A stretch of DNA of 64,000 bases from NCBI GenBank assembly GCA_013115125.1, contig JABANN010000048.1, positions 1 through 64,000 on the forward strand. Reading direction: 5' to 3'. Source of the stretch: Perkinsus olseni. Taxonomy: Eukaryota; Perkinsozoa; Perkinsida. Below the pieces are notes generated by a model. That model had not been told where the DNA came from, did no database searches, and saw nothing but the letters and a program-made list of their open reading frames with translations. Below are positions 32,743-45,414 of this stretch, one piece after another. Each line of letters begins with the position of its first letter. Position 1 is the first letter of the stretch. A program made the position numbers and the translations under genes.

Positions 32743-34465
32743 ATGGCCAAAGCGCAAGGCTTTATGGGTGGAAAGGCTACCGCCCCAGTGCCCTCTCCAG
32801 GAGCAGCTACCCTGAATGGCGTAGCATCGTGGCACGAAACATTCAGGTGGCATTCTCCACACCCATCCCGTGTGCTTCAAGCTCATCTTAGATTCGATAC
32901 GCGATACATCGATCACGACGGCTGGCTTACGGTAGAGCTGTACGCCGTTGATGCTAGCGATCCAGCTAACCTCACCTTCGACGGTGTCGTAGGTCTTTCC
33001 GATGAGTATATACAACAACTGTCGTTTTCGGTTGTTATTGTGAATCCCAATCCCAGAGTGAAGATCCATCATGACCTCGCTGTCAATGATCAATTCGCGA
33101 AGGTCCCGCCAGAGAAGCGGGTGGAGGCCATCACGACACAGGTGGATTCTTGAGAAGCTATCGCCACATCATCGCCTTTCAGTCAACTCGGAGTAACCGT
33201 GTGGATGATTCGGAGGGACATGGGGATGGTGTACGAAAGGCCTCGAGTGCGGAGCAGACCATGGTACTGATCACCGCGGACACAGCTGCTTCGCATGTGG
33301 TCGGTGACAGGCTGATAGTATGATGAACAGACGGAGGCTGGCAATGTTGAACGCTAGGCTTCAACTCTCCCTGGGGAAGCTTGCCGATGTCCCGGAGAAC
33401 CCGATACCAGCCGATCAGGGCCACATTCCGCTAGTAAGTGGCTTGCACCGCGTTGCGTATCGGGAGTCAGTCGGTGGGTTCAGGGTTTCGTGTTTTTACC
33501 ATTTGCGCATTTGCGAGAAGCAACACTCTCGGCTAACCCCGTGAGGATTGACCGCCCGTTGAGAGCAAACGTCCGAGGACGAGTAGCCTTCGACCTTGAT
33601 TTTCGGTGAGACGGTCCAGGGATGACACACGGTGAGCAGCCTAGTTTCAGACCCCGCCTATGGTCATCGGCGACAGACCGGCTGCGCGAGCTGGACGACC
33701 CTTACTTTGCTAGTCAGGGTGTGGTGTCCATGCGCGCAGCAGCTCTCGATGTACCCTAGTCGGGCTCGATTAGTTGTGAACTATTCGTGCAACCCAAACT
33801 GATCTACTTTTCTGGCTCTTTGGGTGTATTTGACTTATTCAGGGACGACTACCAACTCCTCGACCAGAACATGTCGCATCGAGTGACCATTTCGGTTCTT
33901 TGGACAATCCTTCAGTAAGGCAGGCGGCTTTGCGGGTAACCCAAGATAAAAGGTCGTTGTAGGTTACTACCATTCCGTGGGGGACCCTCCACAATCCCCC
34001 AAATGCGGCAGGGGGGGCCTCTAAGGCTGCGCGTTCCGCCATTTCCAGTATGAGTCCGCACTCGTCTCCTCACAGTATAAATGAACCTAAAAGGCATGTC
34101 TCTATCACTGGAGTGAAGTCAGCATGGAGTGATGTCGCAGGTGGGTATGGGACCCTGAGGGGCGTAGCCTCCTCATCTGAGCGGTCAAAATGCTGCTTAA
34201 CTGGTAGGTTCTAGGCGCAGTATCATACGACGGTTAGCAAGCATGCAGAAGTCTGTGGGCAAATATTTCCTGAGGAAAGGCAACTCTGATGTCAGAAACA
34301 CGAACGCAGGGAAAAAGTACTATTAGCCGCTTCCACTGTACCCCTCCACCTGTTGCTGATAGGCATGCAGGGGATAGTTTGGAGGAACTAGAGAGAGCCC
34401 GGAAGGCCAAACGTGCTACCATATACGCCATAAAGGATGCATTCCACCCGAAAACGGCGGGATAG
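32743..34465 (+). CDS. Unrecognised multi-exon protein
   Basis: Starts MAKAQGFMGGKATAPVPSPG. A compact, probably beta-rich N-terminal domain follows: SWHETFRWHSPHPSRVLQAH, LRFDTRYIDHDGWLTVELYA, then LTFDGVVGLSDEYIQQLSFS, VVIVNPNPRVKIHHDLAVND and KVPPEKRVEAITTQ. Later exons are disordered (DDSEGHGDGVRKASSAEQTM), then LRELDDPYFASQGVVSMRAA, a Ser-rich stretch (SSMSPHSSPHSINEPKRHVS) and a charged C-terminus (SLEELERARKAKRATIYAIK) ending at a TAG (34463-34465). The N-terminal domain looks conserved rather than random but I cannot name it. The spacing of 230 bp from the ankyrin gene and 290 bp to ADA2, on the same strand, supports a separate gene. Confidence 0.6.
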
Positions 34466-34755
34466 GAAGGTTGCACGCCAAAATCGAGGAATCCTTGATT
34501 TTGGAAGGCATGATAATTGAGTCGAATATTCAATGATGCAACATATTTCGAAGATGTTGAATGCAGTGGTGTGCGATACTTTCCCTGAGATGGCAGTTGC
34601 GTTAGGTGTTCTCCGCTGAGGTTTCGGGTGGAATAATGGTTTCGTTGAGTCTCCCGCAAGCGAGTGATGGAATAATACACGCGTTTTTTATCTCTTGTCG
34701 CGTTTCCCGGACTTTGTTGAGCCAGTTAGGGCGCACTTGGATACCCTTCACGTGG

Positions 34756-37202
34756 ATGAACAACGCTCATGTCACACCTCGGCGTTCTACCCGTACTAGA
34801 GGCGGTAGCCTCTCCCCAACAAGAACCCGAGAAGAAGACCACGGTGTAGCTGGAAAAGACACAGCAGGAACGGAGGGGGAGGCTGGTTTGTCGAACAATG
34901 GCCGGGAGGCAGATGGCCCCGAGCATCATCCTTCATTCATGCCACCATGGATGAACGTGGATGACCTGCCTGATATACTTGGAGACAAAGCCATTTGCGA
35001 ATCATGCCGTCTGAGCTTCCGTGAGTCCATAAGTCATGTCTCTCCTTACGGTTAAGACTGTCAGAGTCCCTCAGGTCTCACTTCCAACGTCTATATTGTC
35101 TGCGCCGAGTGCCCAAAGGAAGCTGGCAGAGTATGCCTCTGTGTTAAGTGCTTCGCTAATGGGGTTGAGTTCGGCAATCACTTGAGAACTCACAAGTACA
35201 TCAGGACCCTGCCCCAGGTGCATTTCGAACTCTATCTCGGCGAGGTACTTTGTCGTCCCTCGGATCGGGCATGATAATCGAGGAAAGCAACATGCTGGGG
35301 CTTCTGCCGCAACAACAGGGCTAAGCAGCAGTAGTAGCAGCAGCCCGGCCAGCATACGGCAGCGTGACTCACAAGACTCTACTCTTCCTCCGAAGAGCCC
35401 CAAGGTCCCTGGTATTCAGCTCTGACCGTTTTTCTCAGCGAGGATGTGCTGAAACGCAGGTGGCGTTCCCCCGGTGAGTGGTGGCACTGTGCCTCACCTA
35501 AGGCTTAAGTTGAACAAGCGTGAAATCGTGGGACTCATGGGTGTCACCGGGGGTTCTGGAAAAGCCGGGAAGTAGGCGGAAGAGGCTTAATAATGTATCT
35601 ACCAATTCTTCTCCCCAGGCACCCTCTGCACCTAGAAAGAATCATTCATCAATGCGCTCAGATTGGCGGTGCAAATTTGCGACATATTTCCGAGGGGCAG
35701 GTCGAGAAATGCATTAACAATATTTCTAATTAGTACTGGATTGGAGGATTTACGAATACGAGTATACCTGTCTCCATTGCATTAGTTTCAATGCGACGAT
35801 GCAGCATAAGTTTCCATCTTCTCCGAGCCCCACTCCTAGGGACAGTGACCCAGAGGTTGTTACCACTGGTAGTGATGATGGGCGAAATATGTACTCTCTG
35901 TTTCCCCCTGTGTGCCTAGGTGACCACTCGCCAGCTGCAAGTGACACGAACAGCTTTCCCGGTCCCTCGAGCCCGGAAGGGAAGGTCACATCTCCCTCTC
36001 CCGAGCCAGGTGCCGTTTCGCCACGAATTCGGATTCTCCACGGTATGGATCGTTACTTCAGATCCACTAACGAACCAAGCAACCCTGACGGTGGTTCCTC
36101 ACTTGCCTGGTGGGCGCGGTAAGATCAAAGATATACCTGACATTAATGAATTTCTAAAGTAAAAAACTGGGGTAGGTGAGTTCTCTTCGAGTCGTTCTCT
36201 CAGATGCAGCGTGTACAGAGATGAGTTCGAAAACGACTGGAATCCCGACGCGGAGAGTTTAGTAGCGGAGCTGCTTAGCGAGAATCAAACCGACAAGCTA
36301 CCCGATATGAACGACCCGGAGACTGCAAAACACGGCCGGATCATGATGGCCTACCATCAGCTGGTGCGGGGAACATTGCGGCGGTTAATTTGGAGTGGAA
36401 CTCGTAGCTGTGATTTCTGCAGGTGACTGAAAGAGAACGGAGGAAGATTCTGCTCGTTCACCCACACGACCGCCCGAGCTTCATTTATAATATCGGAGCC
36501 AACTTTGGGGAGTATCAGTCTTCGTGCAAGAGGCGTAAAACCGACGAAAAGGTGATGCGGACAACGTCGTCGTTGTCGAAGAAAGCATTCGTCATTATAG
36601 CTGATCTTCGAGCGTCTCAAAATCTTCGCGCCAGCCATTGATGAGACTGCGGATGAGGTTTTGAGCCGGATGGCGAGTGGTTTGAGTCACGAGTTTAGAT
36701 TGCGTGAGGTAGGCGTCTATCATCTATAGCATCAATCTCGGACAAACACACGTTTTCTACAGGAGATGGATAACCGTACAGATCGACGGCTCCGGGGATG
36801 TGGGGACGAGAAGGAGTATCAAAGATACCTCCACGTCGAGAAGGTCCGCCGAGACACCATGAAGTAACGTATCTTCAGGGGCAGCTTTGCCGCCTCCACG
36901 ATCACCTCAGGAGATGTGGTGCGAGTTCTGCGTATGTCTACACAGACAATGCTGCCCTTTCAAGATCGCAAATGTCACCTCTGGATGGAGGGAGCGTTTC
37001 TGCGAACTGGTATTCTCGGCCCTCGTTCGATCGTACTTCAAGAGTCCGTGCTTCTTTCAGGACGGCGAGTGCTCTTCCTTACTACGACCAGCTACCGACC
37101 GCCGATAGGTCCAAGTGCGAAAGCCTAGGTATAGCTCCAATGCACTTTGAAGCAGTCCAGGCCTTACTCACAGACATTGTTCAACGCATGCCGCCAGGGT
37201 AG
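34756..37202 (+). CDS. ADA2: Transcriptional adaptor ADA2 (SAGA/ADA histone acetyltransferase complex)
   Basis: ADA2 activates the GCN5 acetyltransferase. The N-terminus (MNNAHVTPRRSTRTRGG) is disordered. The ZZ-type zinc finger follows: AICESCRLSFR, intron, NVYIVCAECPKEAGRVCLCV, then KCFANGVEFGNHLRTHKYI, matching the ADA2 C-x2-C...C-x2-C-F-x2-G-x-E-x-G-x-H-x3-H-x-Y layout. A Ser-rich insert follows. A segment LERIIHQCAQIGGANLRHIS...YWIGG sits where the SANT domain should be and looks like a very divergent one. The ADA2 central region is clear: YRDEFENDWNPDAESLVAEL, then TERERRKILLV and later FAPAIDETADEVLSRMASGL. The C-terminal SWIRM-like domain reads YDQLPTADRSKCESLGIAPM, HFEAVQALLTDIV. Stop TAG 37200-37202. 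Confidence 0.82.
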
Positions 37203-37952
37203 GGTTGTGCTTGGGAAATCATGCGCCCAAAATTGATGAGGCTTGAACTGAACGAGTCAGGGTTCTGCTTACCAGTCGTTTTAACTCAAGTTATGGTATT
37301 ATTGGCTTTGGTAGGAGTCCTCGACTCAAACCGGACGATGTTTTGGATCTGATTGATGATAGAATTATCGGTGCTATATCGAGGCAGCACCAGAATACGT
37401 GGCATCGGAGCGATGTAGGAATCCCTATCAAGATACCTTGAGCGATAATAAAGCCCTTGTCAGGCCGAACATCTGAAGCGTATGAGGAAAAAGAAACAAG
37501 ATTTGGTTGTGCATATACTGCATCGGCTATATTCACCTCGACCACCATAGGTTTCATCATTCTACATCGAATGCTCGTATTGAGTTGGTTGAACAAGAGT
37601 CTAGTCTTTGGATTGGCGAAACACACATGATGTGTGACACATCCCCGGGGGCGCTGATCGACCAACCCTATCAGCGTTGTTACTTGCCTGTTACGCCGTG
37701 TTGGAGCAAAGCGGCTGATAGTTCTGGCTGAATGCAGGGAGAAGGCTCAGAAAGCATCCCTTTCCCTTTTGGGGTGATTACAGGGGCAGTTCGTAGCTTA
37801 TAGCTAGTAGAGTGTCTCACAGCAACATCATGTGACTTGGCCACGCCAAATTCGCCTTCACATACGAAATACTGCATCTCGAATGCAGCATACTAACTTA
37901 ATTCAAGAAACACGACATACGTTGGAAACTCCTCTACCGCGTTGTGACAATC
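37203..37952. other. Convergent intergenic region
   Basis: 750 bp between the stops of ADA2 (+) and CRNKL1 (-). Open frames at 37291-37665 (-) and 37507-37731 (+) overlap on opposite strands and neither has recognisable content or splice continuity. Nothing supported. Confidence 0.45.
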
Positions 37953-40900
37953 TTAAAGATGGCTGCTACTCGCTTGCTCCGATAAGCGCATCTTCTTAAA
38001 CATCTTAGCAGCCTCCAACAATTTGATCTTGGGCTTCTTCGCAGCATCGCCGGCCACCTCATCGTCCGGGAATTCCCATACAGTAACCATTACCTGCAAT
38101 AGACCATTGAAACGGTCATTATTCGTGCTGCTATGGGCGGAGGAGAGCTCAGTAGCCGTCTTTCTGAACGTACTGTATCTTCCGCGCCAGCCTCTCCGCC
38201 GCCGTGACTTTGATCAACTCGTCCCTTATGCTTGACAGCCTTCGGTTGTCGGCTCTCGATGTTTGCGATATCACTACGCAGTGAGGAGATGATTGAATGA
38301 TCTCCCAGTAAAAGCCTTACTCATATTTAGCCTCTTTCGCCAGTTTGAGCATGTACTCTAGCAACAACCGACGTGATTCAGGATCCTCGTCCTTCTTGGC
38401 CTCTGCGATGCCGCGTTCGAGGACCTTATCGAGTTGGTAACAGTATCACGACCCGCTTGATGAGGGGACGACGGTATCATAGTCTACTCACCTCCTTCGC
38501 CTTTGAGAACGACTGATCTGCGTGCTTCAGTTCGAAGTCAGCATAGGACCTCCACACCTTGACGTGGGTAGTTCGATCCAGTAGGCGCTCGAACAAGTCG
38601 CTGCAAAAATCAATGCTTCCCCCCTCTAGAGGAGCCACGTAATACCGAGCATTCTCCATCTCTTCCTGATCGATTTCTATATCGATACACTTCTTCCAGA
38701 TGAGTTCTGGCTCATTCATAACCTCCTCGCTCTCGTCGGATGCCGACTCGTCCGCGAGCTGAATGACAAACGGTTTCGTTGAAGTCGAAAGAAGTACGAG
38801 GATTACCTTGATGGCCATCTCTCCCAGTTTACGAGCTCTGTTCACCTCTGAGAGTTTCATCTCCAAATCCATCCAGCAGACCCACGAGGCGGCTTCAAGC
38901 GAGTGAGCGGATACGTAACTATTCGGCGGAACAGTAGTTGACTTCTCCTCTTCGAGCCCATTTGAGATAAGCCAGTAGCGCGCAGGATGAAGGCATTGAC
39001 TCACCTCGCACAGATCCTCCGGGCCCGGTCCACCTGGCCAAGGTTGAACTCGAACTGTATGTAGGAGCGGAACATGGAAGCCTTCTTAGACTCGCCAATA
39101 GCTCGGCCGTATCTAGAAGCGATGCCATTCCCAGCGGGGCTCACTAGGTAAATCACAGAGTGAAGTAACCTTACACAAGCCTAGCGCGGGCCACATCCAT
39201 CTGACGGATCTCGAACTCTGCATATGCGTTATACAGTTTGCTGAAGTATATCTTCCGCGAGCGGAAAAGACTGAGGGCTGTATGATATCTGACACCGTTC
39301 GACGCAGTGAATACCAGGGCACCCACTGCAACACTGATTCGCGACACTCACACTTCCCGCACTCTATCAGGTGTCGACTCTCCGGACTGGATGAGGGACT
39401 CCTCGTAGTTAGCATAGAAGAGCCAGATGTATCTGCCTCAGATAATAGCCTTGTAGGCGCTGATATCACCGAGCTGACGCATCTTACACATATCGCCTGT
39501 AGAGGTCCTTTCGCCCTTTCGGTGCCGCTTGTTCAGGGGGAAGGGCCGCGGCAATGGCTCTCTCGTACACCTCTCGGCACTGGGCCGCGGAGTCTCCAAT
39601 GCTCTCTTCGAGAAGGATCTACCGTGGGAGGCACATGGCATGTACGTGAGCAGCGCGGAGAGTAAGAAATGATAGCGTACGTAGTTTATCCAGATGTCGA
39701 CATCAACCCCATCAGAGTCAGACAGCTGCTTCTCATATTTCAGTCTGCACTTCTCCAGGAGGAGTCTCTCGATGTCCGTTCGCGTACCCTTCTGTTTCAT
39801 GTACCTGGATGCCGTCATTCCGCCCAAGTGCGGGATGGTCTGCAGCCTACTTCGCATATTTGTCCCGCAGGTTGGCAGTTCTCTCAGGCGGCAAAGTATC
39901 GATGCCAAGCTTATAGACCTTCGCCGCTGCCGATGGATCATCTCTTGCAGCGCGCTGCTCGAATTCTGCCCACTTGATGTATCTGCAGCGCGAGCTCGGT
40001 GTATCTCCGAGCAGGTTTTCCCTAAAGTCTGTATTACAAATCCTCCGTAATGCCCTCCGGGCTAAGGTCATCTTTCAAAGTGTCGTGACACGTCTGGTAA
40101 CCGGCTCGTGCGCGGACCTAATGGGGCTCGTGATGTCCAGCTGTACGGCTCACGATCTATTACATTATTGCCGTGCCTCTCTTCAAATTTGGCGAGCCGC
40201 GTGAACGACATGACCGTCTGGATTTGGGATACATATCTACCGCATCAGTAAATGATCGATGAGAAGATTACCCTTCCGTTACCACCTTTCGTATATGGCT
40301 CTGGCCCTCTCAATCTCATGGCAGCGGAGCTCGAACTTAATGTACTGGAGCCAAGCATTATCGCTAGGCTGCCACTGCATCCATCTCTCGTACACCTGAA
40401 CCGCACTCCACTGACACCATCCGTATGCACTGCGCATCAACCGTACCTTCCTCGCAGCTGCGTAGTCCATGAGAAGCTCTTCCATGTAGGCATACTTATA
40501 CCAGAATTGGTCATGGCGAGGTAGAAGGCTTGTGACTCGGTCGAACCTGTAAATTTTGCATCTGTCAGGTGGCAGGAGGCTGCTGTGGCTTACAGGTTCC
40601 TCGCATGGGCTACGAACTTGTGCTTCATCTCCATCTCTATATACTTGAGCCATAGAGAGGAGTTGCGGTAATCGATTTGGAGTGCTCTCTCAAACACGGA
40701 CCGTGCCCTCCTGAACTCCTCTTGGGACTCTTCCCACTGAGCATACCTGGCGGAGCCATTTTTAGTCAGTGCTCCATCGCCCTCGCTCTCACTTGATCCA
40801 TGTGCCCATATGGTGTCGTTGTTTACGCAGAGTATCCTCAAATTCCTTCCGCTTGTTGACCCTGACAGAGAGTAACTAACGGTCAGCCCCAAATGAGACC

Positions 40901-41121
40901 CGCTCTCGTACTTGTAGTCTGCAAGTTCCTCCTTGCTGGCAATCTTTCGAGAAGGCCCGGGGCGCTCCTGAAAAAAAAACTCGGACTTAGGGCTGCTGCA
41001 AACAGAAGCGCGCTACATCGCCCATCCGCTCGACGGCCTCTCTCAGAATTTGCTCAGCCGTAATCTGCTGCGGGTTAGCCGTCGCATTCTTGACAGCGAA
41101 TTTATCCTGCTTCGGTGGCAT
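37953..41121 (-). CDS. CRNKL1: Crooked neck-like pre-mRNA splicing factor (CRNKL1/Clf1/Syf3)
   Basis: CRNKL1 is the HAT-repeat scaffold of the NineTeen complex in the spliceosome. The start [20 protein letters not shown], then [15 protein letters not shown], matches the family start. Clean introns of 49, 50 and 46 nt join [42 protein letters not shown] and [25 protein letters not shown] repeats continue: [60 protein letters not shown] (IYERW); [63 protein letters not shown]; and [21 protein letters not shown] Ser/Asp/Glu insert ([16 protein letters not shown]) lies in the late repeats. The end [20 protein letters not shown]...[10 protein letters not shown] resembles the family's C-terminal tail. 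Stop TAA 37953-37955. Confidence 0.95.
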
Positions 41122-41421
41122 CTTAATGGAGTCGGCTGTTACTCAAGAAGCAGGTTCACAGCAGAGAAGTGGGAACAACAACGAAGCCACCACTACAGAG
41201 GGACATCACATCAGTGCGTGGAACAGAGCAAACGGATTAAACTCAAACCAGGAAGATGGGTCAATGTAACGGCTAGAACAACATCATTTTAAGAGCTCCG
41301 CAGCACTGATCAACATAGGGCTGTAGGTCCGTCTGAAACAGAAGGAAATTACTTTCACACATCGCTGTTACACCACCACATACTGGTGCTTTGGAGTTTT
41401 GCAGTGCTAAAAGCATCCGAT

Positions 41422-44060
41422 TCAAAAGTTGCATACGTGTCTTGATCGCAGATTGAAGAGCCAGTTCGTTAACCTATCGAGGGAAACCTTGCAAACCGCG
41501 CTAAGCCCAACTTCACTTGTATTCACCTGTAGTTCGATCGCCACGAGGAAGGTGTCAGCAAATTCGCAACCCAACGGAGTCAACTGGGACCAGTGCGTAC
41601 CAGTGGCTGAAGAGCGGCACTACCGATGCATAGGCTTTGAATACCATAGTATCTTACACCGTAGAGGAGTGGAGAGTTCTTTGATATCCTTCATCAGTCC
41701 TTCCAACTTGGTACATAATACTGGGCCCTTCATGTTGCGTCTGAGAGAGTTCCATGCAAGGGGAGGCAATTTGCACAGCTGTGGACTCACTTTACAACAG
41801 TCGGAGTGATTGGTCGCACCGCATCAGCATGATCGGGGAGTAAATGAGCACGAATTTTATCCAGCCTCTCTCGCAGGGCCGGAAGCGATTTCAGGGTTGC
41901 TGAAAGTGGCAACTACGGCTAGACTGACCAACTGTTCAACGAATTACGATCATTTTTCGTCTTGGTGGGATCGTATCCGTCAGCTGTGTATCGGACTTTC
42001 TTATACTTGGGCTCGAAAGCGCCTAGCCCTGACGCCTGGTCACGCCTGCGAAGAACATTAAGAACTAGGAATATCGTCTGGACGCCCTCCTACGAGGCTT
42101 CCTCGTCTTCCAGGTCATCTTCGCTCGTCTCGTCCTCGGACTCAGACAAGGGCTCACCCGTGTCATCTCCTCTGCCTGCTTCTCCCTCTTCTTCCTCGAA
42201 GTCCGCATGTTTCTGGATGCATTCGAGAGCAGATTCAAGGGCAAAAGCGGGGCATGAGCCGGGTCTACCTCCATCACCGGTTTTGAACCTATCTCATCGT
42301 CCCCTGTGCTGAAGACAGGATGCTTCCACGTAACCTGAAATCCACTTAGAACTTCCGATGACCACTGCGGAGAAGAATTGTGCCTTCTGAGTGGCGTTCT
42401 CGACATAATAGTGCCGCTGCTGGTCCTCATCCCAATACTCAGTCCATCCCTCTGGCACCTTTACTCGAACATTTTCCTAAGGACAGCTATCTGCTCCGAT
42501 CCGAACTGTGGAGGTCAATTCAAAAACTCTAGTCATCATTACTGGTTTCAGTTGCTTGATCGAGCCGTCGCAGTTCAATTTGACATCGTATCGCTTCTTA
42601 TCTGGGTTCCATCCGATCACAATCCCTTCCTGCCCGTTTATCCAACTGAAAAGTGCGAGTAGACGAGCGGGTGACACACGACTATCCTACGACTTACGTT
42701 GCACTCACACTCTTCAGACCAGAAATATGAACGGCGCATCCATCAGGGAATATCTATTGATAAAGTCGCCGCATGGTCGGTGAGACGTGGAGCCTAACCC
42801 ACACTACTCCAGACTCTTCCTGCTTTTTCTTCCTCTCGGCGACCTGCTCAGCCGTCTCAGGGGCATACATCAGATTGTCAGGCTTGATAGCCATGATAGA
42901 GCCAGTCTTATCAAGCTTGACTTCAAATCTGCCGCTGCTTTTATTCTTTCCCACTACGGTACCTGACGAACGCAGCTCATCTTCCAGCACGCCTCTTGCA
43001 TGTGGTAAGGAGTCCCTACCGCAAGTGCCGTTTAGCTCAGGCTTGCTCTTCAATCCTAATACTTCCACACGTGTGCCTGTTCGGTATCATTTAGCGGTGA
43101 CAAGTCGTATAGCCGCAATCGTACCGATGGAGAAGTCCGCTATAGTGTCCTTCAGCTCTTCCGTTTGCTGTTGCTTGCGCTTGATACTTTCCTAAGGGCA
43201 AGCTCCTAGCCACTGGGAATGCGTTTGTGCAAGAGTCATACGTTTTCCGGAGTTATAGATTCCCAGTCCTTAACTTCTCGACTTATGCAATGCTTTGCCC
43301 AGAGATAGTACTGATGGGCCTCGTGATCCTCGTCTCGGATGAATAGCATCTTAGGGTCCTTCGAAGACCTAGCAAGACCTAGCAACACGCTCGAAGTTCG
43401 AAGACTACGTCCACTCCAAGCAAGCTATGAGCAAGTCCAACGAAGCAGCAGCCCCTCCGTAAAATTGCTTTCAACCGCCCGATCACTACTTTATTTTGTT
43501 TTCGAGTCCTTCAGGGTTCTTGCTTTTGCAAACGAACTCAGCTGTCTTTACGATCCGATTTCTTAAAACTGAGAGACCCCAGCGAGGGGAGCAAAACTGT
43601 ATGGCAAGGTGCTGGTAACCTGACTGCTCCTAACCTTCATCATCGGGAGCCCTAACGGGTCTCATATCATATTTCCCCTTCTTTCGTTCTTTTTTCCGCT
43701 TCTCAGACAACATGTCTCTGCCCAACTGACCTGATCAGCAATCAGCATTGCTCATCTACGGCTCTTTCAGTATTACCGTGAGCGGACGTATGCCAATTAG
43801 TGGCAGCAGCAGGAGCAGGAGACCTCACCTCCTAAGTAGTCATAGGATACATGATAGTCGTAATCTTCACGCTTGTTGAAATCATATGTTGGCACGTAGG
43901 CACCTAGTCCGCCGTCGCCACCTCCGGAGCCATCCATAAGAGGTTTCAATGAAGAGTAAAATCTCAACTGCATCACGTACCAGTCAAAAACAGCTGCCCT
44001 CCACCATTCGTCGTACTATGAACTCAACATACTAGAACGTGGTTTCAGAATTGATACATG
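41422..44060 (-). CDS. SURP, KOW-like and WW domain protein, probable splicing factor
   Basis: Assembled exons read: VEFIVRRMVEGS; GLGAYVPTYDFNKREDYDYH (VSYDYLGGQLGRDMLSEKRK); RPVRAPDDEG; a SURP motif split by introns (IVKTAEFVCKSKNPEGLENK...DPKMLFIRDEDHEAHQYYLW); IKRKQQQTEELKDTIADFSI; KOW-like unit 1 (RVEVLGLKSKPELNGTCG|GTVVGKNKSSGRFEVKL); KOW-like unit 2 (GQEGIVIGWNPDKKRYDVKL); a WW domain (VPEGWTEYWDEDQQRHYYVE); an acidic stretch; GLGAFEPKYKKVRYTADGYD; and a helical C-terminus (LPALRERLDKIRAHLLPDHA, LCTKLEGLMKDIKELSTPLR). SURP and WW modules are typical of U2- and SWAP-type splicing factors. The 5' end is not resolved (about 44060). The 3' end may be 41422 or, with one more intron, 41368. 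Confidence 0.65.
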
Positions 44061-44148
44061 TGGGGCTTCGAGACGTGCATGCAACGTATTCAAACACTTA
44101 CGAGTCTCCCAGGGTAGGTAGACCGCACAGAAACCAACCTGTATGATA

Positions 44149-44659
44149 CTAATTGTCATGCGGTCCGCCAAAATCAGCATTCACGCGCTCCTTGAGCGCT
44201 TGCCCCATTCCTGCAGCATGGTAAGAGGATCCTACCAGAGTCCCCTGATAAAGGTATATCCTTTACCTCCCGGTATGAGATTCGGCATCAGGGTCTCGGA
44301 TGAGTCCAGTGAGGGTCGGTCTTCGTTGCCATCAGGTATAATGCCCTCTACAAACGTGAACGACAATCCATTTACAACCAGCGTCCACGGGTTACGCCTC
44401 ACCACCAAGTGGAGGCTGCGCACCTCCTAAACTGGTATTGGTCCGCATTGCTCTAAACTCTAAAACAAGAAAGCCATCATCCTTCAAGGTGGAACGAATC
44501 ACGAAGTCAGCAATCAGCGCCCTACCTACGTGTTTTGCTGGCGACTTCCTCTCGGTAACTGATGTGAGAATCCACGCAAGCAATAAGACGGCTTAGAGGA
44601 AACGTGTATAACTTACAGTTTAACGCCTTCACTACCGCTTTTTGTTCGCAGAAGCACAT
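44149..44659 (-). CDS. Small unrecognised protein
   Basis: Four or five exons with clean joins: MCFCEQKAVVKALNF|TERKSPAKH|DDGFLVLEFRAMRTNTSLGG..., then EGIIPDGNEDRPSLDSSETL and finally GMGQALKERVNADFGGPHDN, TAG at 44149-44151. Introns include one of 48 nt (after KSPAKH) and one of about 55 nt. The product is roughly 100 residues with no domain I recognise. It sits 100 bp from the next small gene and close to the SURP gene, all on the minus strand. Confidence 0.5.
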
Positions 44660-44759
44660 CAAACAACAGCCTGTGCAGTCTCGACCGACCATCTACCCTA
44701 TTGTACGCCCTAATCAGCAGCAAATATTTCGACCAGCACAAAGAATAAACCACCACCCA

Positions 44760-45414
44760 CTACTTGCGCTGGCTCAGCTGGATTTTCTCCTGCTTCACGT
44801 ATTCCTTGATGGAATCTCCGATAGCCTCTCGAACTTCTGGAACCGCAGAATAGAGCTGATCAGTAGTACTCAACGACACGCGAGAGAGTGATTGAATCCA
44901 CTACCGTGCCGATCGCGGGGAACATCGGCATGAAAGCTCCGACTGACTTCTGAGGAGAGGAAAATCTATTGCGCCCGAGGCGAAGGACTCCATATAACCT
45001 CGAAGGATGCACACTCGGATGCGCTAAGCAGGCATACTCCTGAGTAACTGAGGGCGGTCGTGTGGCAATTGCCAGGAGTAAACGGATTGCATCTTACAAA
45101 CAGCAGAATAATGACACTGAGCCCCACACTACATTAAACAGAGATACCATGGCACTCTCGGACGCGCACTGACATTGGCAGAAACAAGGAAATAGTTGAC
45201 AAGCCAGCATAAGCACCTTTAGAGCTGACAAACTCGCGCCTGTTCCTAGGAAAGCAGCTGCGACCAATGGCAAGGTATAACACTGGGCTGAGCAGCTTCC
45301 TAAAGCATCATATGACCCTAAGGAAAATACCATATCACACGCGGGTCATTCCGACTCCGTACTACCTAGTATGAAAGGTAGCGACTCGCATACGCAAATA
45401 AGAAAAACAATCAT
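44760..45414 (-). CDS. Small multi-span membrane protein, unrecognised
   Basis: Five exons join in frame across introns of 48, 50, 51 and about 60 nt. The start is MIVFLICVCESLPFILG, then SYDALGSCSAQCYTLPLVAA (AFLGTGASLSALKVLMLACQ), SAMVSLFNVVWGSVSLFCCF, YSGVCLLSASECASFE, KSVGAFMPMFPAIGT and LYSAVPEVREAIGDSIKEYV, ending KIQLSQRK (TAG 44760-44762). I predict about four hydrophobic segments, a Cys-rich loop, and a charged cytoplasmic-type tail of about 30 residues. It looks like a small tetraspan-type protein but is not a recognisable tetraspanin. Upstream exons are possible. Confidence 0.5.

Noticed and set aside
37291-37731. Overlapping open frames on both strands between ADA2 and CRNKL1
   Set aside because: Neither has motifs, splice continuity or coding-like composition. 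The two cannot both be real.
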